Shown: piece by piece, positions 1-12,248 of the stretch | Numbering within the stretch: position 1 is the first letter of the stretch | How the letters are laid out: every line of letters starts with the position of its first letter | Source of the DNA: Providencia huaxiensis | Lineage (GTDB): Bacteria; Pseudomonadota; Gammaproteobacteria; Enterobacterales; Enterobacteriaceae | Length of the DNA: 64,000 nucleotides | NCBI RefSeq assembly: GCF_002843235.3 | Contig: NZ_CP031123.2 | Span: 4,154,001-4,218,000 of the forward strand | Reading direction: 5' to 3' | Translations under genes and position numbers: made by a program | The notes under the pieces: model-generated | The model's database searches: none | The model's input: the letters and a program-made list of their open reading frames with translations, nothing else | Told to the model about the DNA's origin: nothing

Positions 1-88
1 ACTATTTTAAGAGATGAATAGTCATTGGAACGTTTGTTTAAAGTCAAAGCAACTGGTTAATTAATCAGAGAAAAAGGGACGTTAGAAA

Positions 89-493
89 TTAAAGCGCATC
101 TTTATAAACTTGCAGTTCAGCTTGGGCTTCTTTTAATTCAGCTTGAGCTTCTGCGAGTTTTCTTTCACGTTTTTTAATTTTGTCGCTGTCATCACCTTTT
201 AATTTTTCTTCCTGTAGCTCAGCCTCTCGCTCTTGCACTTTTTCTGTCTTTTCATCCACCGCTTTTTGGCTATCACGGTATAAAGATTCTGGTGTGCAAT
301 AACGATTCACATTATCTAGTGCTTCTTCTAATCCTCTAACTCGATGTTGATTTCCATGTTGTTTAGCGTAATTAATTTGCTCTTCAATGCGTTGTTTTTT
401 TATTTCGCAGCCATTTTGTGTTTTTGCTGCCATTACTGATGCACTAGTAAAAAAAGCAATACAAATACTAGTTGTAAGGAGTAGTTTATTCAT
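89..493 (-). CDS. yqjC: YqjC family (DUF1090) small periplasmic protein
   Basis: The product has an N-terminal signal peptide (Met-Asn-Lys, hydrophobic stretch to about residue 22, cleavage near Ala-Ala). A short charged, helical domain follows with two Cys (in NGCEIKK and RYCTPES), then a long Glu/Lys/Ala-rich coiled coil to the C-terminus. This matches the DUF1090/YqjC family, exported proteins of unknown function. Two adjacent ATG codons begin the frame at 496 and 493. The AGAGG Shine-Dalgarno is 3 nt from the first and 6 nt from the second, so 493 is preferred. It stands alone at the window edge, divergent from rlmJ. Family assignment is fairly secure; function is unknown. Confidence 0.85.
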   Translation of the reverse strand: MNKLLLTTSICIAFFTSASVMAAKTQNGCEIKKQRIEEQINYAKQHGNQHRVRGLEEALDNVNRYCTPESLYRDSQKAVDEKTEKVQEREAELQEEKLKGDDSDKIKKRERKLAEAQAELKEAQAELQVYKDAL

Positions 494-726
494 CATTTAC
501 CTCTGTTTGTTTTGGTATTTGTGTTTAGGATAGCGTTTTGTTTCTTTTCAGTCATGTGAATTTTAGCGTGACTATGGTTATGACATTTGTAGCCAAATTT
601 AGCTATAATGGGGCGGAAGAATAAATCCGGTCTATTTTTTGTTCAAAAAGGCTATCTTTAAAGAATCTATTTAATAATAGTCATCCTAGTGGCTAATATT
701 GAATTTCCTCAGGAAATAAACGTTAC

Positions 727-1569
727 ATGTTAAGTTATCGTCACAGCTTTCACGCAGGCAACCATGCTGATGTGTTAAAACACACAGTACAGAGCTTGAT
801 CATTGAATCTCTGAAAGAGAAAGAAAAACCGTTTCTGTATATAGATACGCACTCAGGTGCTGGCCGTTATCAATTAACGGGGGAGCATGCAGAAAAAACA
901 GGTGAATATCTTGAAGGGATTGCGCGTATTTGGGAGCAACCTGATTTACCTGAGGAATTATTGCCGTACATGAATATTGTGCGCCAATTGAATGATAATG
1001 GGCGTTTACGTTATTACCCAGGTTCACCATTATTAGCAAAATATCTATTACGTGAACACGATAAACTGGTATTAACTGAATTACATTCGAGCGATTATCC
1101 ATTATTGCGCACCGAATTTTCACGGGATAACCGCGCACAAGTTTTCAAGGAAGATGGATATCAACAACTGAAATCGAAATTACCCCCACAGAGCCGACGT
1201 GGCTTTGCACTGATGGATCCTCCTTATGAAATGAAGACGGATTATGAAGCGGTCGTGAAAGGGGTGGTAGAAGGCTATAAACGCTTCGCAACAGGAACTT
1301 ATGCAATTTGGTATCCTGTTGTATTACGTCAACAAATTAAGCGTATGGTCAATCAATTAGAAGCAACGGGTATTCGTAGAATACTGCAAATTGAATTGGC
1401 GGTACGCCCTGATAGCGACCAACGTGGAATGACAGCGTCTGGTATGATAGTGATCAACCCACCTTGGAAACTTGAGCAGCAAATGAAGAATGTGCTGCCG
1501 TGGTTACATAAAACACTCGTCCCAGAAGGCACTGGACATACGTTAGTTGACTGGATTGTGCCAGAGTAA
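727..1569 (+). CDS. rlmJ: 23S rRNA (adenine2030-N6)-methyltransferase RlmJ
   Basis: This 280-aa protein matches RlmJ (formerly YhiR), which methylates N6 of A2030 of 23S rRNA using S-adenosylmethionine. Diagnostic features are the N-terminus LSYRHSFHAGNHADVLKH, the SAM-binding segment YIDTHSGAGRY near residue 40, and the catalytic N6-adenine motif DPPYE near residue 164. The length equals that of the E. coli protein. It is followed 138 bp later by gor, the same neighbour pair as in E. coli. The 230 bp upstream, shared with divergent yqjC, hold no other gene. Confidence 0.96.
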   Translation: MLSYRHSFHAGNHADVLKHTVQSLIIESLKEKEKPFLYIDTHSGAGRYQLTGEHAEKTGEYLEGIARIWEQPDLPEELLPYMNIVRQLNDNGRLRYYPGSPLLAKYLLREHDKLVLTELHSSDYPLLRTEFSRDNRAQVFKEDGYQQLKSKLPPQSRRGFALMDPPYEMKTDYEAVVKGVVEGYKRFATGTYAIWYPVVLRQQIKRMVNQLEATGIRRILQIELAVRPDSDQRGMTASGMIVINPPWKLEQQMKNVLPWLHKTLVPEGTGHTLVDWIVPE

Positions 1570-1707
1570 CCTATATTTTTGATAGATAATGCCAATTAAA
1601 TTAACAGGTGTTATCTATCGTAAAGCGCTATTTATGCCATGACAATCAATAGCATGATGCGAGAAAATGCATTCATAAATCATTCAATCAATGGGAATAA
1701 CCAAATT

Positions 1708-3060
1708 ATGAGCAAACATTACGACTATATCGCAATTGGTGGCGGAAGCGGTGGTATTGCGTCGATGAACCGTGCAGCAATGTATGGGCAAAAATGTGCC
1801 TTAATTGAGGCGAAAGCATTAGGTGGGACTTGTGTTAACGTGGGTTGCGTACCTAAAAAGGTAATGTGGCATGCGGCACAAATTTCTGAAGCTATTCGCA
1901 ATTATGGCCCTGATTATGGTTTTGATGCGACAATTAATCGTTTTGACTGGAAAACATTGATTGATAGCCGTACTGCTTACATTGACCGCATTCACCAATC
2001 TTATGACCGTGTCTTAGGTAATAATAAAGTTGATGTTATCAATGGGTTTGCGCGTTTTATTGATGCGCATACTGTTGAAGTGAATGGTGAAACCTATACG
2101 GCCGACCATATTTTGATTGCGACAGGTGGTCGCCCGGTGATCCCTGCTATCCCAGGGGCGGAATACGGGATGACTTCTGACGGTTTCTTTGAACTTGAAG
2201 CCTTGCCAAAACGTGTTGCGGTTGTGGGAGCCGGTTATATTGCCGTTGAACTCGCTGGTGTATTAAATGGTTTAGGTGCAGAGGCGCATTTATTCGTGCG
2301 TAAACATGCCCCGTTACGTTCATTTGACCCACTTATTGTTGAAACATTAGTGGAAGTCATGAATACGGAAGGTCCAAAACTGCACACAGAATCAATTCCA
2401 AAAGAAGTCGTGAAAAATTCAGATGGTTCACTGACATTAAAATTGGAAAATGGCCAAGAACAAACAGTAGATGCATTAATTTGGGCAATTGGCCGTGAAC
2501 CAATGACTGATAACCTGAATATTGAAGCCACAGGTGTCGCACTGAATGAAAAAGGCTATATCAAGGTTGATAAATACCAGAACACCAATGTACCGGGTGT
2601 CTACGCGGTGGGTGATAACACTGGAGCGGTTGAATTAACCCCAGTTGCGGTTGCGGCTGGCCGTCGTTTATCTGAGCGTTTATTTAATAATAAACCGGAT
2701 GAGCACTTAGATTACAGTAATATTCCAACGGTGGTGTTTTCACACCCACCAATTGGCACTGTTGGTTTAACTGAACCAGAAGCGATTGAAAAATATGGCG
2801 CGGATAAAGTTAAATGTTATAAGTCATCTTTCACAGCAATGTACACCGCGGTTACTTCGCACCGTCAGCCTTGCCGCATGAAGCTAGTTTGTGTTGGTGA
2901 CGATGAAAAAATCGTCGGTATCCATGGTATTGGTTTTGGTATGGATGAAATGTTACAAGGTTTCGCAGTTGCATTAAAAATGGGCGCCACCAAAAAAGAC
3001 TTTGATAATACTGTTGCTATTCACCCAACAGCGGCAGAAGAATTTGTGACCATGCGTTAA
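1708..3060 (+). CDS. gor: Glutathione-disulfide reductase
   Basis: Cytosolic FAD flavoenzyme that reduces oxidised glutathione with NADPH. The FAD-binding GGGSGG motif is near residue 12 and the redox-active disulfide is in [12 protein letters not shown]. The NADPH-binding segment [13 protein letters not shown] is followed by an Arg-containing stretch, and the C-terminal [12 protein letters not shown] carries the catalytic His-Glu pair. Starting at ATG 1708 gives 450 aa, the E. coli length. An upstream in-frame ATG at 1639 would add 23 residues without family counterpart, so it is not used. A strong hairpin terminator follows at 3080. Confidence 0.97.
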   Translation: MSKHYDYIAIGGGSGGIASMNRAAMYGQKCALIEAKALGGTCVNVGCVPKKVMWHAAQISEAIRNYGPDYGFDATINRFDWKTLIDSRTAYIDRIHQSYDRVLGNNKVDVINGFARFIDAHTVEVNGETYTADHILIATGGRPVIPAIPGAEYGMTSDGFFELEALPKRVAVVGAGYIAVELAGVLNGLGAEAHLFVRKHAPLRSFDPLIVETLVEVMNTEGPKLHTESIPKEVVKNSDGSLTLKLENGQEQTVDALIWAIGREPMTDNLNIEATGVALNEKGYIKVDKYQNTNVPGVYAVGDNTGAVELTPVAVAAGRRLSERLFNNKPDEHLDYSNIPTVVFSHPPIGTVGLTEPEAIEKYGADKVKCYKSSFTAMYTAVTSHRQPCRMKLVCVGDDEKIVGIHGIGFGMDEMLQGFAVALKMGATKKDFDNTVAIHPTAAEEFVTMR

Positions 3061-3079
3061 GTCTTGGTTATTTAAATTA

Positions 3080-3112
3080 AAAGCTAAGTTCATTCGAACT
3101 TAGCTTTTTTTT
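3080..3112. terminator. Bidirectional terminator between gor and gst
   Basis: A 10-bp perfect stem (AGCTAAGTTC / GAACTTAGCT, loop ATTC) is flanked by A residues on the left and at least seven T residues on the right. It serves gor on the plus strand and plausibly the convergent glutathione transferase gene. Confidence 0.85.
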
Positions 3113-3115
3113 GCA

Positions 3116-3715
3116 TTATTTCGCCAACAGTTCTGTAATTGCGGGGATGGTCGCTAAGCTATCAAGGTATTTTTGCATCGCAGGGGTGGTTTCCATGACT
3201 TGGTATTTGACTAAAAACATCACAAATGCGCCAACATACACATCGACAGCAGTAAATTGTTCACCACAAATAAACGGTTTCGCGCTGTTTAAACCCACTT
3301 CTAAACAAGCCATTGTGCGTTCGACAGAACCAAAACCAGAAGACTTTTGTTGCTCTTCGTCTAATTGAATGCCTAAATTATTGATGGTAAAGGCAGATTC
3401 AATTGGGCCAGCAGTAAATAAGAACCAACGGTAGTAATCTGCACGTTTAGGGTCATTCAAAGCTGGTGCTAAACCTTTTTCAATAAACTTATCTGCTAAA
3501 TACAAACAAATTGCAGCGGTTTCAGTGACGACGGCATCACCATCAACAAGCGCAGGGACTTTTGCCATGGGATTAATTGCAAGATATTCAGCTGTGTGCA
3601 TATCTGCACCATAGTCTAATTCAATACGTTTGTAAGGAACGTCTAAAATTTTTAAAAGTAGGTCGACAGTATTGCCACGTGACATTGAATTAGTAAACAG
3701 AACCAGTTCGCTCAT
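3116..3715 (-). CDS. Glutathione S-transferase family protein
   Basis: The 199-aa product has the canonical GST layout. An N-terminal thioredoxin-like domain contains LFTNSMSRGNTVDLLL, the cis-Pro segment KVPALVDGD and the glutathione-contacting TETAAICLYLADKF. An all-helical C-terminal domain from about residue 85 includes the fold-stabilising TAVDVYVG segment. Ser or Tyr near position 10-12 would be the likely catalytic hydroxyl. Start ATG has a good AAGGAA Shine-Dalgarno. It is convergent with gor, which makes a role in thiol detoxification natural, but substrate and exact subfamily cannot be read from the sequence. Confidence 0.88.
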   Translation of the reverse strand: MSELVLFTNSMSRGNTVDLLLKILDVPYKRIELDYGADMHTAEYLAINPMAKVPALVDGDAVVTETAAICLYLADKFIEKGLAPALNDPKRADYYRWFLFTAGPIESAFTINNLGIQLDEEQQKSSGFGSVERTMACLEVGLNSAKPFICGEQFTAVDVYVGAFVMFLVKYQVMETTPAMQKYLDSLATIPAITELLAK

Positions 3716-3764
3716 GGTGATTTCCTTATATGAAGTTGAGTGCTTACTATAAGGGAGCGGAGTG

Positions 3765-4463
3765 TCAGAAATTGTCAGGAGAGACGCACAATACTTCTTT
3801 TTGCCAGCGCTCTAGTAGGTAATTTTTGGGATAAGGTAGTTTATCTGAAAGAGCATGATAAGACTGAATGCGATCTAAACGAAAATGGCGGTAACTTTCA
3901 CGTAATTCACACCAAGCGGCCAACACTTGTGAATCTTTCATATAACCAATCGCAATTGGCCAAATAATACGTTCGCTAGGTTGGTTTTGGCCATCTAGGT
4001 AAGTCATTTGAGCTTTGCATTCTTCGCGCAAGCTTAAACGCAAATCTTTAGCTATTGTGTCATTAATGTCATAGAAATGAGTGGTTGGGGCAAATAAGGT
4101 ATTTTGATTTAAGATTTTCTGTGAATGACCTGCCACCACCGCATTAATCTTACTTATCGCTCGTATTGCCGAGTTTTTAAGTTCTGTATCTGTGTTACTT
4201 TTTACCCAACGCAAACCTAATATTAAGGCTTCGAGCTCATTTTCATCAAAAGTTAAAGGCGGTAATAACAGACCTGTTTTTAATTGGTAGCCAATACCGG
4301 CTTCACCAATAATTTCCGCACCTTGGTCACGTAATGACTCTATATCCCGATAGATCGAACGCACGCTGACCTGCAGTTGTGATGAAAGTGCTTCTGCCGT
4401 AATAGGATAGCGATTCTCTTTGAGTATCTGCAATAATGTGAGTAGGCGCTGCGTGCGGGTCAT
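3765..4463 (-). CDS. YafY-type HTH/WYL-domain transcriptional regulator
   Basis: 232 aa. The N-terminal 60 residues form a DeoR-like winged helix (TRTQRLLTLLQILKENRYPI, then SVRSIYRDIESLRDQGAEI). The remainder fits the WYL ligand-sensing domain of this family, including the characteristic RHFRLDRIQSYHAL near the C-terminus. Members are stand-alone regulators that respond to small molecules or nucleic acid fragments. It lies 49 bp upstream of the GST gene on the same strand and may be co-transcribed with or control it; that is inference. No convincing Shine-Dalgarno is seen at the ATG. Confidence 0.85.
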   Translation of the reverse strand: MTRTQRLLTLLQILKENRYPITAEALSSQLQVSVRSIYRDIESLRDQGAEIIGEAGIGYQLKTGLLLPPLTFDENELEALILGLRWVKSNTDTELKNSAIRAISKINAVVAGHSQKILNQNTLFAPTTHFYDINDTIAKDLRLSLREECKAQMTYLDGQNQPSERIIWPIAIGYMKDSQVLAAWCELRESYRHFRLDRIQSYHALSDKLPYPKNYLLERWQKEVLCVSPDNF

Positions 4464-4560
4464 GAAGTTGTCTGCTTAATATTATAGAGTGAGAAAAACA
4501 GCAAAGATAATTTGTCTATCTATAGTAAAAAAATAATAAGCAGAATGCTAATTTATTGGC

Positions 4561-4589
4561 GATAAAGGGAGTGGGGAGCTCCCTTTATC
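4561..4589. terminator. Inverted repeat at the 3' end of the bgl operon
   Basis: A perfect 11-bp stem (GATAAAGGGAG / CTCCCTTTATC, 7-nt loop) lies 30 bp downstream of the porin stop codon. It lacks a clear U-tract on the minus strand, so it may end or protect the bgl transcript rather than act as a strong intrinsic terminator. Confidence 0.5.
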
Positions 4590-4618
4590 AATAGAGATAA
4601 AATAAACGGTAATATCAT

Positions 4619-5923
4619 TTAAAACGTTAAAACAGTTTTCAGCCCCAAGACCCATGCATCTGATGTTTTTTTGACACCGCCCGGTTGATGCCAATATTGC
4701 ATACTTGGTTGGAGTTCCAACCAATGAACAGGCTTAAAGCGATAATAGAGTTCTGCATTTAATGCGTTTGAAGTAATAGGATGATATAGCGGGTCATTAT
4801 AATCGGTGATCCCTAGCTGCTCATTTTGTATTTTTTGGTTTTTTGCAAAGTGGTCACTGAGCTCAATATAGGAAACACCGAGGCCAATCCAATCTTCAGG
4901 TCTGGCATCAAAAGCCCCGCGGTAGCGAAGGGAGCTTGAGACAACATAATTCATGAAATTACTGCGCTCATCATGGTAGCTGCCACTAATAGATAAACTT
5001 AAACCTCGATTTTCATCGTCTTGGTGGCGAGTTAATTGTTGGTTCATTCCGCCATAGGCAAACCATGTGTTGTTGTAGCTTTTATCTTTATATAGATCAT
5101 GCTGTTTGGCATTGGTATATAATAATCCCAGGTTATAAGCACCAGGCAACCCATTGACGAAAGTACGGTTTTCAATTTCTAAAGGTAATAAAATGCCTTT
5201 ACTGCCTTTGGTTGACCAACTCCATGCATGGCTTCTATCTGTCGCTTGAGGATTTTGCTCCATAACCCCTGTTTTGATGGTGATTCCGGGGGTGATTTTA
5301 TAGCTAACAGTTGTTCCCCAAGTATGAATATTCCAGTTACTCCATGTCAGGGCGTTAGCTGATTTTCCACCACATTGGCTGAGTAATTGGAAATCACAAG
5401 GAATAATTTGGTCGAACTCTTGTACTTTGTTCATCATACCAATACGCCAGGTTAATCGTCGGTCATCAAAGCTACGAGCGAAAGTAAGCCATCCTAATCG
5501 TGTTATGGAACCGCCCCCATAGCTTTCTTGTGCAAGGTCGTTATTCGGTACCCGAGGGTCTTGCAGGCGTTTAACGGTCAGGTTGTCTTCATGGTTTCGA
5601 TTGACAATATTTCCTTCAATACGGGCATCAGGAATACCTGTCCAACGTTCAAGGTCTTGTGTGAATGTAAAAGCAAATTGGTCGATATAAGCAGTATGTT
5701 TATCATTATTGTAGCCACCCCCTGCATTATAGGCGACTTGGCTCAAATAATTGCTGTGAAATGAAAAACCGTGGTCGGATAATATAGGACGTATTCCTAA
5801 CATATCGCCAAATATTCCTTTAGGGGCGGGTTCAAAGCCTAAAACAGTTCCATTCCATTGTTGCTCATTCGCGGTAGCAGGTAACGTTAAAAATAACAAA
5901 GAGAATAATAGTTTTTTATTCAT
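4619..5923 (-). CDS. Carbohydrate-selective outer-membrane porin, OprB family
   Basis: 434 aa with a signal peptide (MNKKLLFSLLFLTLPATA) and a beta-barrel sequence ending in Phe, as outer-membrane proteins do. The segments TRLGWLTFARSF, LELQPSMQYWHQPGG and the overall length match the OprB family of sugar porins. As the last gene of the bgl operon it should admit aryl-beta-glucosides or cello-oligosaccharides to the periplasm, the role BglH has in E. coli. BglH itself is a LamB-type porin, so this looks like a non-homologous replacement; hence no symbol is given. The gap to bglB is 142 bp. Confidence 0.85.
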   Translation of the reverse strand: MNKKLLFSLLFLTLPATANEQQWNGTVLGFEPAPKGIFGDMLGIRPILSDHGFSFHSNYLSQVAYNAGGGYNNDKHTAYIDQFAFTFTQDLERWTGIPDARIEGNIVNRNHEDNLTVKRLQDPRVPNNDLAQESYGGGSITRLGWLTFARSFDDRRLTWRIGMMNKVQEFDQIIPCDFQLLSQCGGKSANALTWSNWNIHTWGTTVSYKITPGITIKTGVMEQNPQATDRSHAWSWSTKGSKGILLPLEIENRTFVNGLPGAYNLGLLYTNAKQHDLYKDKSYNNTWFAYGGMNQQLTRHQDDENRGLSLSISGSYHDERSNFMNYVVSSSLRYRGAFDARPEDWIGLGVSYIELSDHFAKNQKIQNEQLGITDYNDPLYHPITSNALNAELYYRFKPVHWLELQPSMQYWHQPGGVKKTSDAWVLGLKTVLTF

Positions 5924-6065
5924 GTCGGAAATAACCTATTAGCAATAGTTTGCCTTAACCCAATAGTAGATAATGGGTTTATGCAGTTGTATTTTTAATC
6001 TAAGGGCTCTCGAGATAAATAAATTATCCCGAGATGGTTTTTATTATATTGAGGTGTTTATTTTA

Positions 6066-9479
<3,414 letters not shown>

Positions 9480-9488
<9 letters not shown>

Positions 9489-9511
9489 CTGCCGGAAGGC
9501 AGTAACAATCC
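9480..9511 (-). promoter_or_regulatory. BglG ribonucleic antiterminator site 2 (RAT)
   Basis: Reading the minus strand, the site begins GGATTGTTACTGC and ends GGCAGGCAAAACC, almost identical to the known bgl RAT hairpin of E. coli. It sits immediately before the terminator ahead of bglF, giving a second BglG-controlled checkpoint inside the operon. Confidence 0.9.
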
Positions 9512-9562
9512 ATCTGGTTTTTATTAGTTTGTATTAATAAATAGTTTTAGGCTTACTTCCTG

Positions 9563-10405
9563 TCATTTATGTGACGATTTTTCTTTCCTAATACGCTCTA
9601 TATGAATGGTGAGATACATTCGTTCTTCATCTGTTAAGTCGCGTTGATATTTCTTGGCTAAAAAAGTACTGACTTTTTCGGCACATTTCCAAGAAATTGA
9701 ATAATTTTCTTTGATGACAAGATGCATTGCAATATCGTCATTAGGAACAGGTTCATTGCTCATCATTCGATGGGTGAAAAATTTCAAGTGAGTCACAAAC
9801 CGCTGGTAACTTAGCGTGTCCTCGTGATATTCAATTTGTAGGTGATATTTTACGATATTCATGATTTCATTCATGATTTCCATCGTTTCCATGACAATTG
9901 GCATTTCACCCGTCAATTGTGCATTAACGAAATGTAACGCGATAAACCCAGCTTCATCGATGGGTAATTCAATCTCTAAATCTTGCTTAATTAAGGCCAG
10001 TGACGCTAATCCCAACTGGTACTCTTTGGGATAAAGTCGCTGAATTTCCCATAACATGGTATTAGTGATAGCGAGGCCTTTTTGTTGCCTTTCAATTGCA
10101 TAATTACAGTGATCAGTTAAAACGATATATAAGCTTTCATGTAGGCTGCCAAGTTTACTTTTCGCATTTTCAATTATCTTGTCACAGACTTTCATGACAG
10201 AAATCGGTATTTGGCTCAACAATTCACTTAATCGGTTTGTTAATTCATGGCTACGTAACTCAAAGATTTTTTCTATTTTTTTAGGATCGATAAAGTCATT
10301 AACCTTCATTTGAAAGGCGAGTCCACGCCCCATGATGACAATTTCTTGCTGTTGTTCATTTAGGGCAACGACCACATTGTTGTTTAAAATTTTTGCGATC
10401 TGCAT
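9563..10405 (-). CDS. bglG: BglG-type transcriptional antiterminator
   Basis: 280-aa RNA-binding antiterminator. The N-terminal co-antiterminator domain (MQIAKILNNNVVVALN, residues 1-55) binds RAT RNA hairpins. Two PTS-regulation domains follow, with conserved His in NYAIERQQ/LHFVNAQL in PRD1 and FFTHRMM/TIHIERIRKE in PRD2. These are phosphorylated by BglF or HPr to control dimerisation and activity. The start at ATG 10405 follows an AGGGG Shine-Dalgarno; the longer frame to 10441 runs through the leader terminator and is rejected. First gene of the operon; it is itself preceded by RAT site 1. Confidence 0.95.
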   Translation of the reverse strand: MQIAKILNNNVVVALNEQQQEIVIMGRGLAFQMKVNDFIDPKKIEKIFELRSHELTNRLSELLSQIPISVMKVCDKIIENAKSKLGSLHESLYIVLTDHCNYAIERQQKGLAITNTMLWEIQRLYPKEYQLGLASLALIKQDLEIELPIDEAGFIALHFVNAQLTGEMPIVMETMEIMNEIMNIVKYHLQIEYHEDTLSYQRFVTHLKFFTHRMMSNEPVPNDDIAMHLVIKENYSISWKCAEKVSTFLAKKYQRDLTDEERMYLTIHIERIRKEKSSHK

Positions 10406-10423
10406 TTTGTTTCCCCTGAAACG

Positions 10424-10470
10424 AAAAAAACCTGATAGCACAATGACAATTCATTGACTAATCAGGTTTT
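10424..10470 (-). terminator. Leader terminator upstream of bglG
   Basis: Minus-strand arms AAACCTGAT and ATCAGGTTT enclose an inner palindrome (TCAATGAATTGTCATTG) and are followed by seven T residues. The first arm overlaps the 3' half of RAT site 1: the classic mutually exclusive antiterminator/terminator arrangement. Confidence 0.9.
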
Positions 10471-10498
10471 GCCTGCGTGATAAGTGCAGTAACAATCC
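10466..10498 (-). promoter_or_regulatory. BglG ribonucleic antiterminator site 1 (RAT)
   Basis: Minus strand begins GGATTGTTACTGC and ends CGCAGGCAAAACC, matching the established bgl RAT consensus and closely resembling RAT site 2. It places bglG under its own antitermination control. Confidence 0.92.
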
Positions 10499-10517
10499 AA
10501 TAACTTAATTTTTAAAT

Positions 10518-10546
10518 ACTGTAATTAAACTTTTTGGGTTATTCAA
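10518..10546 (-). promoter_or_regulatory. Probable bgl operon promoter
   Basis: TTGAAT (10546-10541) and TACAGT (10523-10518) with a 17-nt spacer lie just upstream of RAT site 1, so the RAT would begin about 20 nt into the transcript. The -10 match is only moderate. Confidence 0.5.
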
Positions 10547-10629
10547 ACAGCAAAGTATGAAAATGTGAACTCACACGCTCAATTCAGCCAATCTCTTTTT
10601 TGCATGGCTAATGACGGTATCGTGCTTAT

Positions 10630-11166
10630 TTAATTGTTTTTTGCTGCCAAGACACTTTTTTGCCACCAAGACACAATGTAATCAGCAATTTGTTCTGGGC
10701 TATTGATATCTAACTGCGGCACGTGAGTATCAATGATTTCATTACTGGCAACAGCAACCACATAGTCATCTATTAAGCCGTTTAACGGTTTACCCACCTC
10801 AGAACGGAACAAGGCAATTTTGTCGATCGTCTCATGTTTGAATCCTTCAACGAGGATCAGATCTAATGAAGCGGGATCGAAACGGCTGGCTAAATAGCGT
10901 AGATCCATGTCATTCGCGTCGGGGGTTTCAGTCATCAGTGCCCAGCGTTTTTCACTGGCAACAAGCGTTTGGTCAGCGCCAGCTTTGCGTAATTCAAAGC
11001 TGTCTTTGCCTGGTTTATCCACTTCCATGTCATGGTGAGTGTGTTTAATTAAACCAACGCGTACGTTACGCTGCTTGAGCAGAGGAATAACTTTTTTTAA
11101 TAGGGTCGTTTTTCCTGTACCGCTATAAGCGGTAATTCCAAGTAGGGGTAGAGTATTTTGCTTCAT
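10630..11166 (-). CDS. mobB: Molybdopterin-guanine dinucleotide biosynthesis adaptor MobB
   Basis: 178-aa P-loop GTP-binding protein (GITAYSGTGKTTLLKK at residues 10-25) that associates with MobA and assists attachment of GMP to molybdopterin. IKHTHHDMEVDKPGKDSF and ILVEGFKHE are typical of the family. Its ATG overlaps the mobA stop codon by 4 bp (ATGA), so the two are translationally coupled, in the mobA-mobB order of E. coli. Downstream to 10570 there is no gene. Confidence 0.95.
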   Translation of the reverse strand: MKQNTLPLLGITAYSGTGKTTLLKKVIPLLKQRNVRVGLIKHTHHDMEVDKPGKDSFELRKAGADQTLVASEKRWALMTETPDANDMDLRYLASRFDPASLDLILVEGFKHETIDKIALFRSEVGKPLNGLIDDYVVAVASNEIIDTHVPQLDINSPEQIADYIVSWWQKSVLAAKNN

Positions 11167-11756
11167 GATTCTTTTTGTTGTAGCTCCCAGTTACGGCTAT
11201 CTTCCAGTGTATTAAGATTCGCAAATGAACCAGACTCGGGTGAGAAAATAACGCTTTTTGCATTAACTTCATGCATAAATAGCATTAATTTACGGTCACC
11301 TCTTGCAAGGTAATCATCGAGTTGAGTTTTTAGTGAACGGTGTAATAAAGCAAATGTAGGGTGTTCTCGTTCTGCATCACAAGCGTAGCAGGCTAAATGT
11401 TTTTCTTTCTCATTAAACATTTTCTCCACTAAATTGAGAGGAAAAGCGGGAACATCGCAAGGCACAAATAGTAACCAGTCAGTTGTCACGTGGTGCAAAG
11501 CAGATTGCATTCCTGCTAATGGGCCAGAAAAATGGTTATTTAAGTCAGAAATAACGGCCAATTGGCTTTCGCTGTAACGTGCCTGATTACGGTTTGCATT
11601 GATGAGTACTTCGCCAACTTGGGGTTGTAAGCGTGCTAAAATATGTTGATAGAGCGGTTTTCCCGATAAAAGTACCAACCCTTTATCTTGCCCCCCCATT
11701 CGAGTGCCTCGGCCACCAGCGAGTATCACACCGGTTATTGACTGACGAAATGACAT
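11163..11756 (-). CDS. mobA: Molybdenum cofactor guanylyltransferase MobA
   Basis: 197-aa cytosolic nucleotidyltransferase that makes molybdopterin guanine dinucleotide from Mo-molybdopterin and GTP for DMSO/nitrate-reductase type enzymes. The N-terminal GVILAGGRGTRMGGQDKGL (residues 9-27) is the GTP-binding signature, and FVPCDVPAFP carries the metal-binding Asp. The ATG at 11756 has an AGGGA Shine-Dalgarno 9 nt upstream; an in-frame TTG two codons earlier is less likely. Divergent from yihD across 216 bp that show no other gene. Confidence 0.95.
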   Translation of the reverse strand: MSFRQSITGVILAGGRGTRMGGQDKGLVLLSGKPLYQHILARLQPQVGEVLINANRNQARYSESQLAVISDLNNHFSGPLAGMQSALHHVTTDWLLFVPCDVPAFPLNLVEKMFNEKEKHLACYACDAEREHPTFALLHRSLKTQLDDYLARGDRKLMLFMHEVNAKSVIFSPESGSFANLNTLEDSRNWELQQKES

Positions 11757-11972
11757 GTTCAATATCCCTGAATATCTTCAAGAAAATGTTTCAACATTCC
11801 TATAAAACACTTTCGAGTATAGTAATTACTAAAATTTATTCTATTTTGCTATAAAATCAATGAATATTCGTGCGTATTGCCGTTAAACTTTACGTAGATT
11901 GACAACAGTTCGCTTTTTCTCTTGTATGATTATTGGTAACTTGTATCAAATATTCGTGATAAAGGAATAAAC

Positions 11973-12242
11973 ATGAAATGCCATCGCTTAAATGAAGTTA
12001 TTGAGCTTCTGCATCCTGTCTGGAAAGATAATTCAGATTTAAACTTGGTAGAATTATTGCAAAAATTAGCTGATGAAGCTGGCTTTAAAGGTAGTTTATC
12101 TGAGTTAACAGACGATGTGCTGATTTATCATTTAAAAATGCGTGGCTCGGACAGCAATGAAGCGATCCCGGGTTTAAAAAAAGATTATGAAGATGACTTT
12201 AAAACCGCTATTTTGCGTGCCCGTGGCATCATTAAAGACTAA
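11973..12242 (+). CDS. yihD: YihD family protein (DUF1040)
   Basis: 89-aa soluble protein matching YihD over its full length ([48 protein letters not shown] at the end). No biochemical function is established for the family. An AAAGGAATAAAC Shine-Dalgarno region precedes the ATG. A TTGACA at 11899 and a TATGAT at 11925 upstream are 20 nt apart, so the promoter is uncertain. It leads the yihD-srkA-dsbA gene run, as in E. coli. Confidence 0.92.
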   Translation: MKCHRLNEVIELLHPVWKDNSDLNLVELLQKLADEAGFKGSLSELTDDVLIYHLKMRGSDSNEAIPGLKKDYEDDFKTAILRARGIIKD

Positions 12243-12248
12243 AGCGCG

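Noticed and set aside
1639..1707. N-terminal extension of gor
   Set aside because: Adds 23 residues not found in glutathione reductases; ATG 1708 gives the usual 450 aa.
3740..3967. 75-codon plus-strand frame across the GST-regulator gap
   Set aside because: Lies antisense to the 3' part of the WYL regulator and lacks any family similarity.
10560..10586. CRP site upstream of the bgl promoter
   Set aside because: TGTGA is followed by a poor right half-site (ATTTT), and TGTGA/TCACA on the plus strand are separated by only 2 nt instead of 6.
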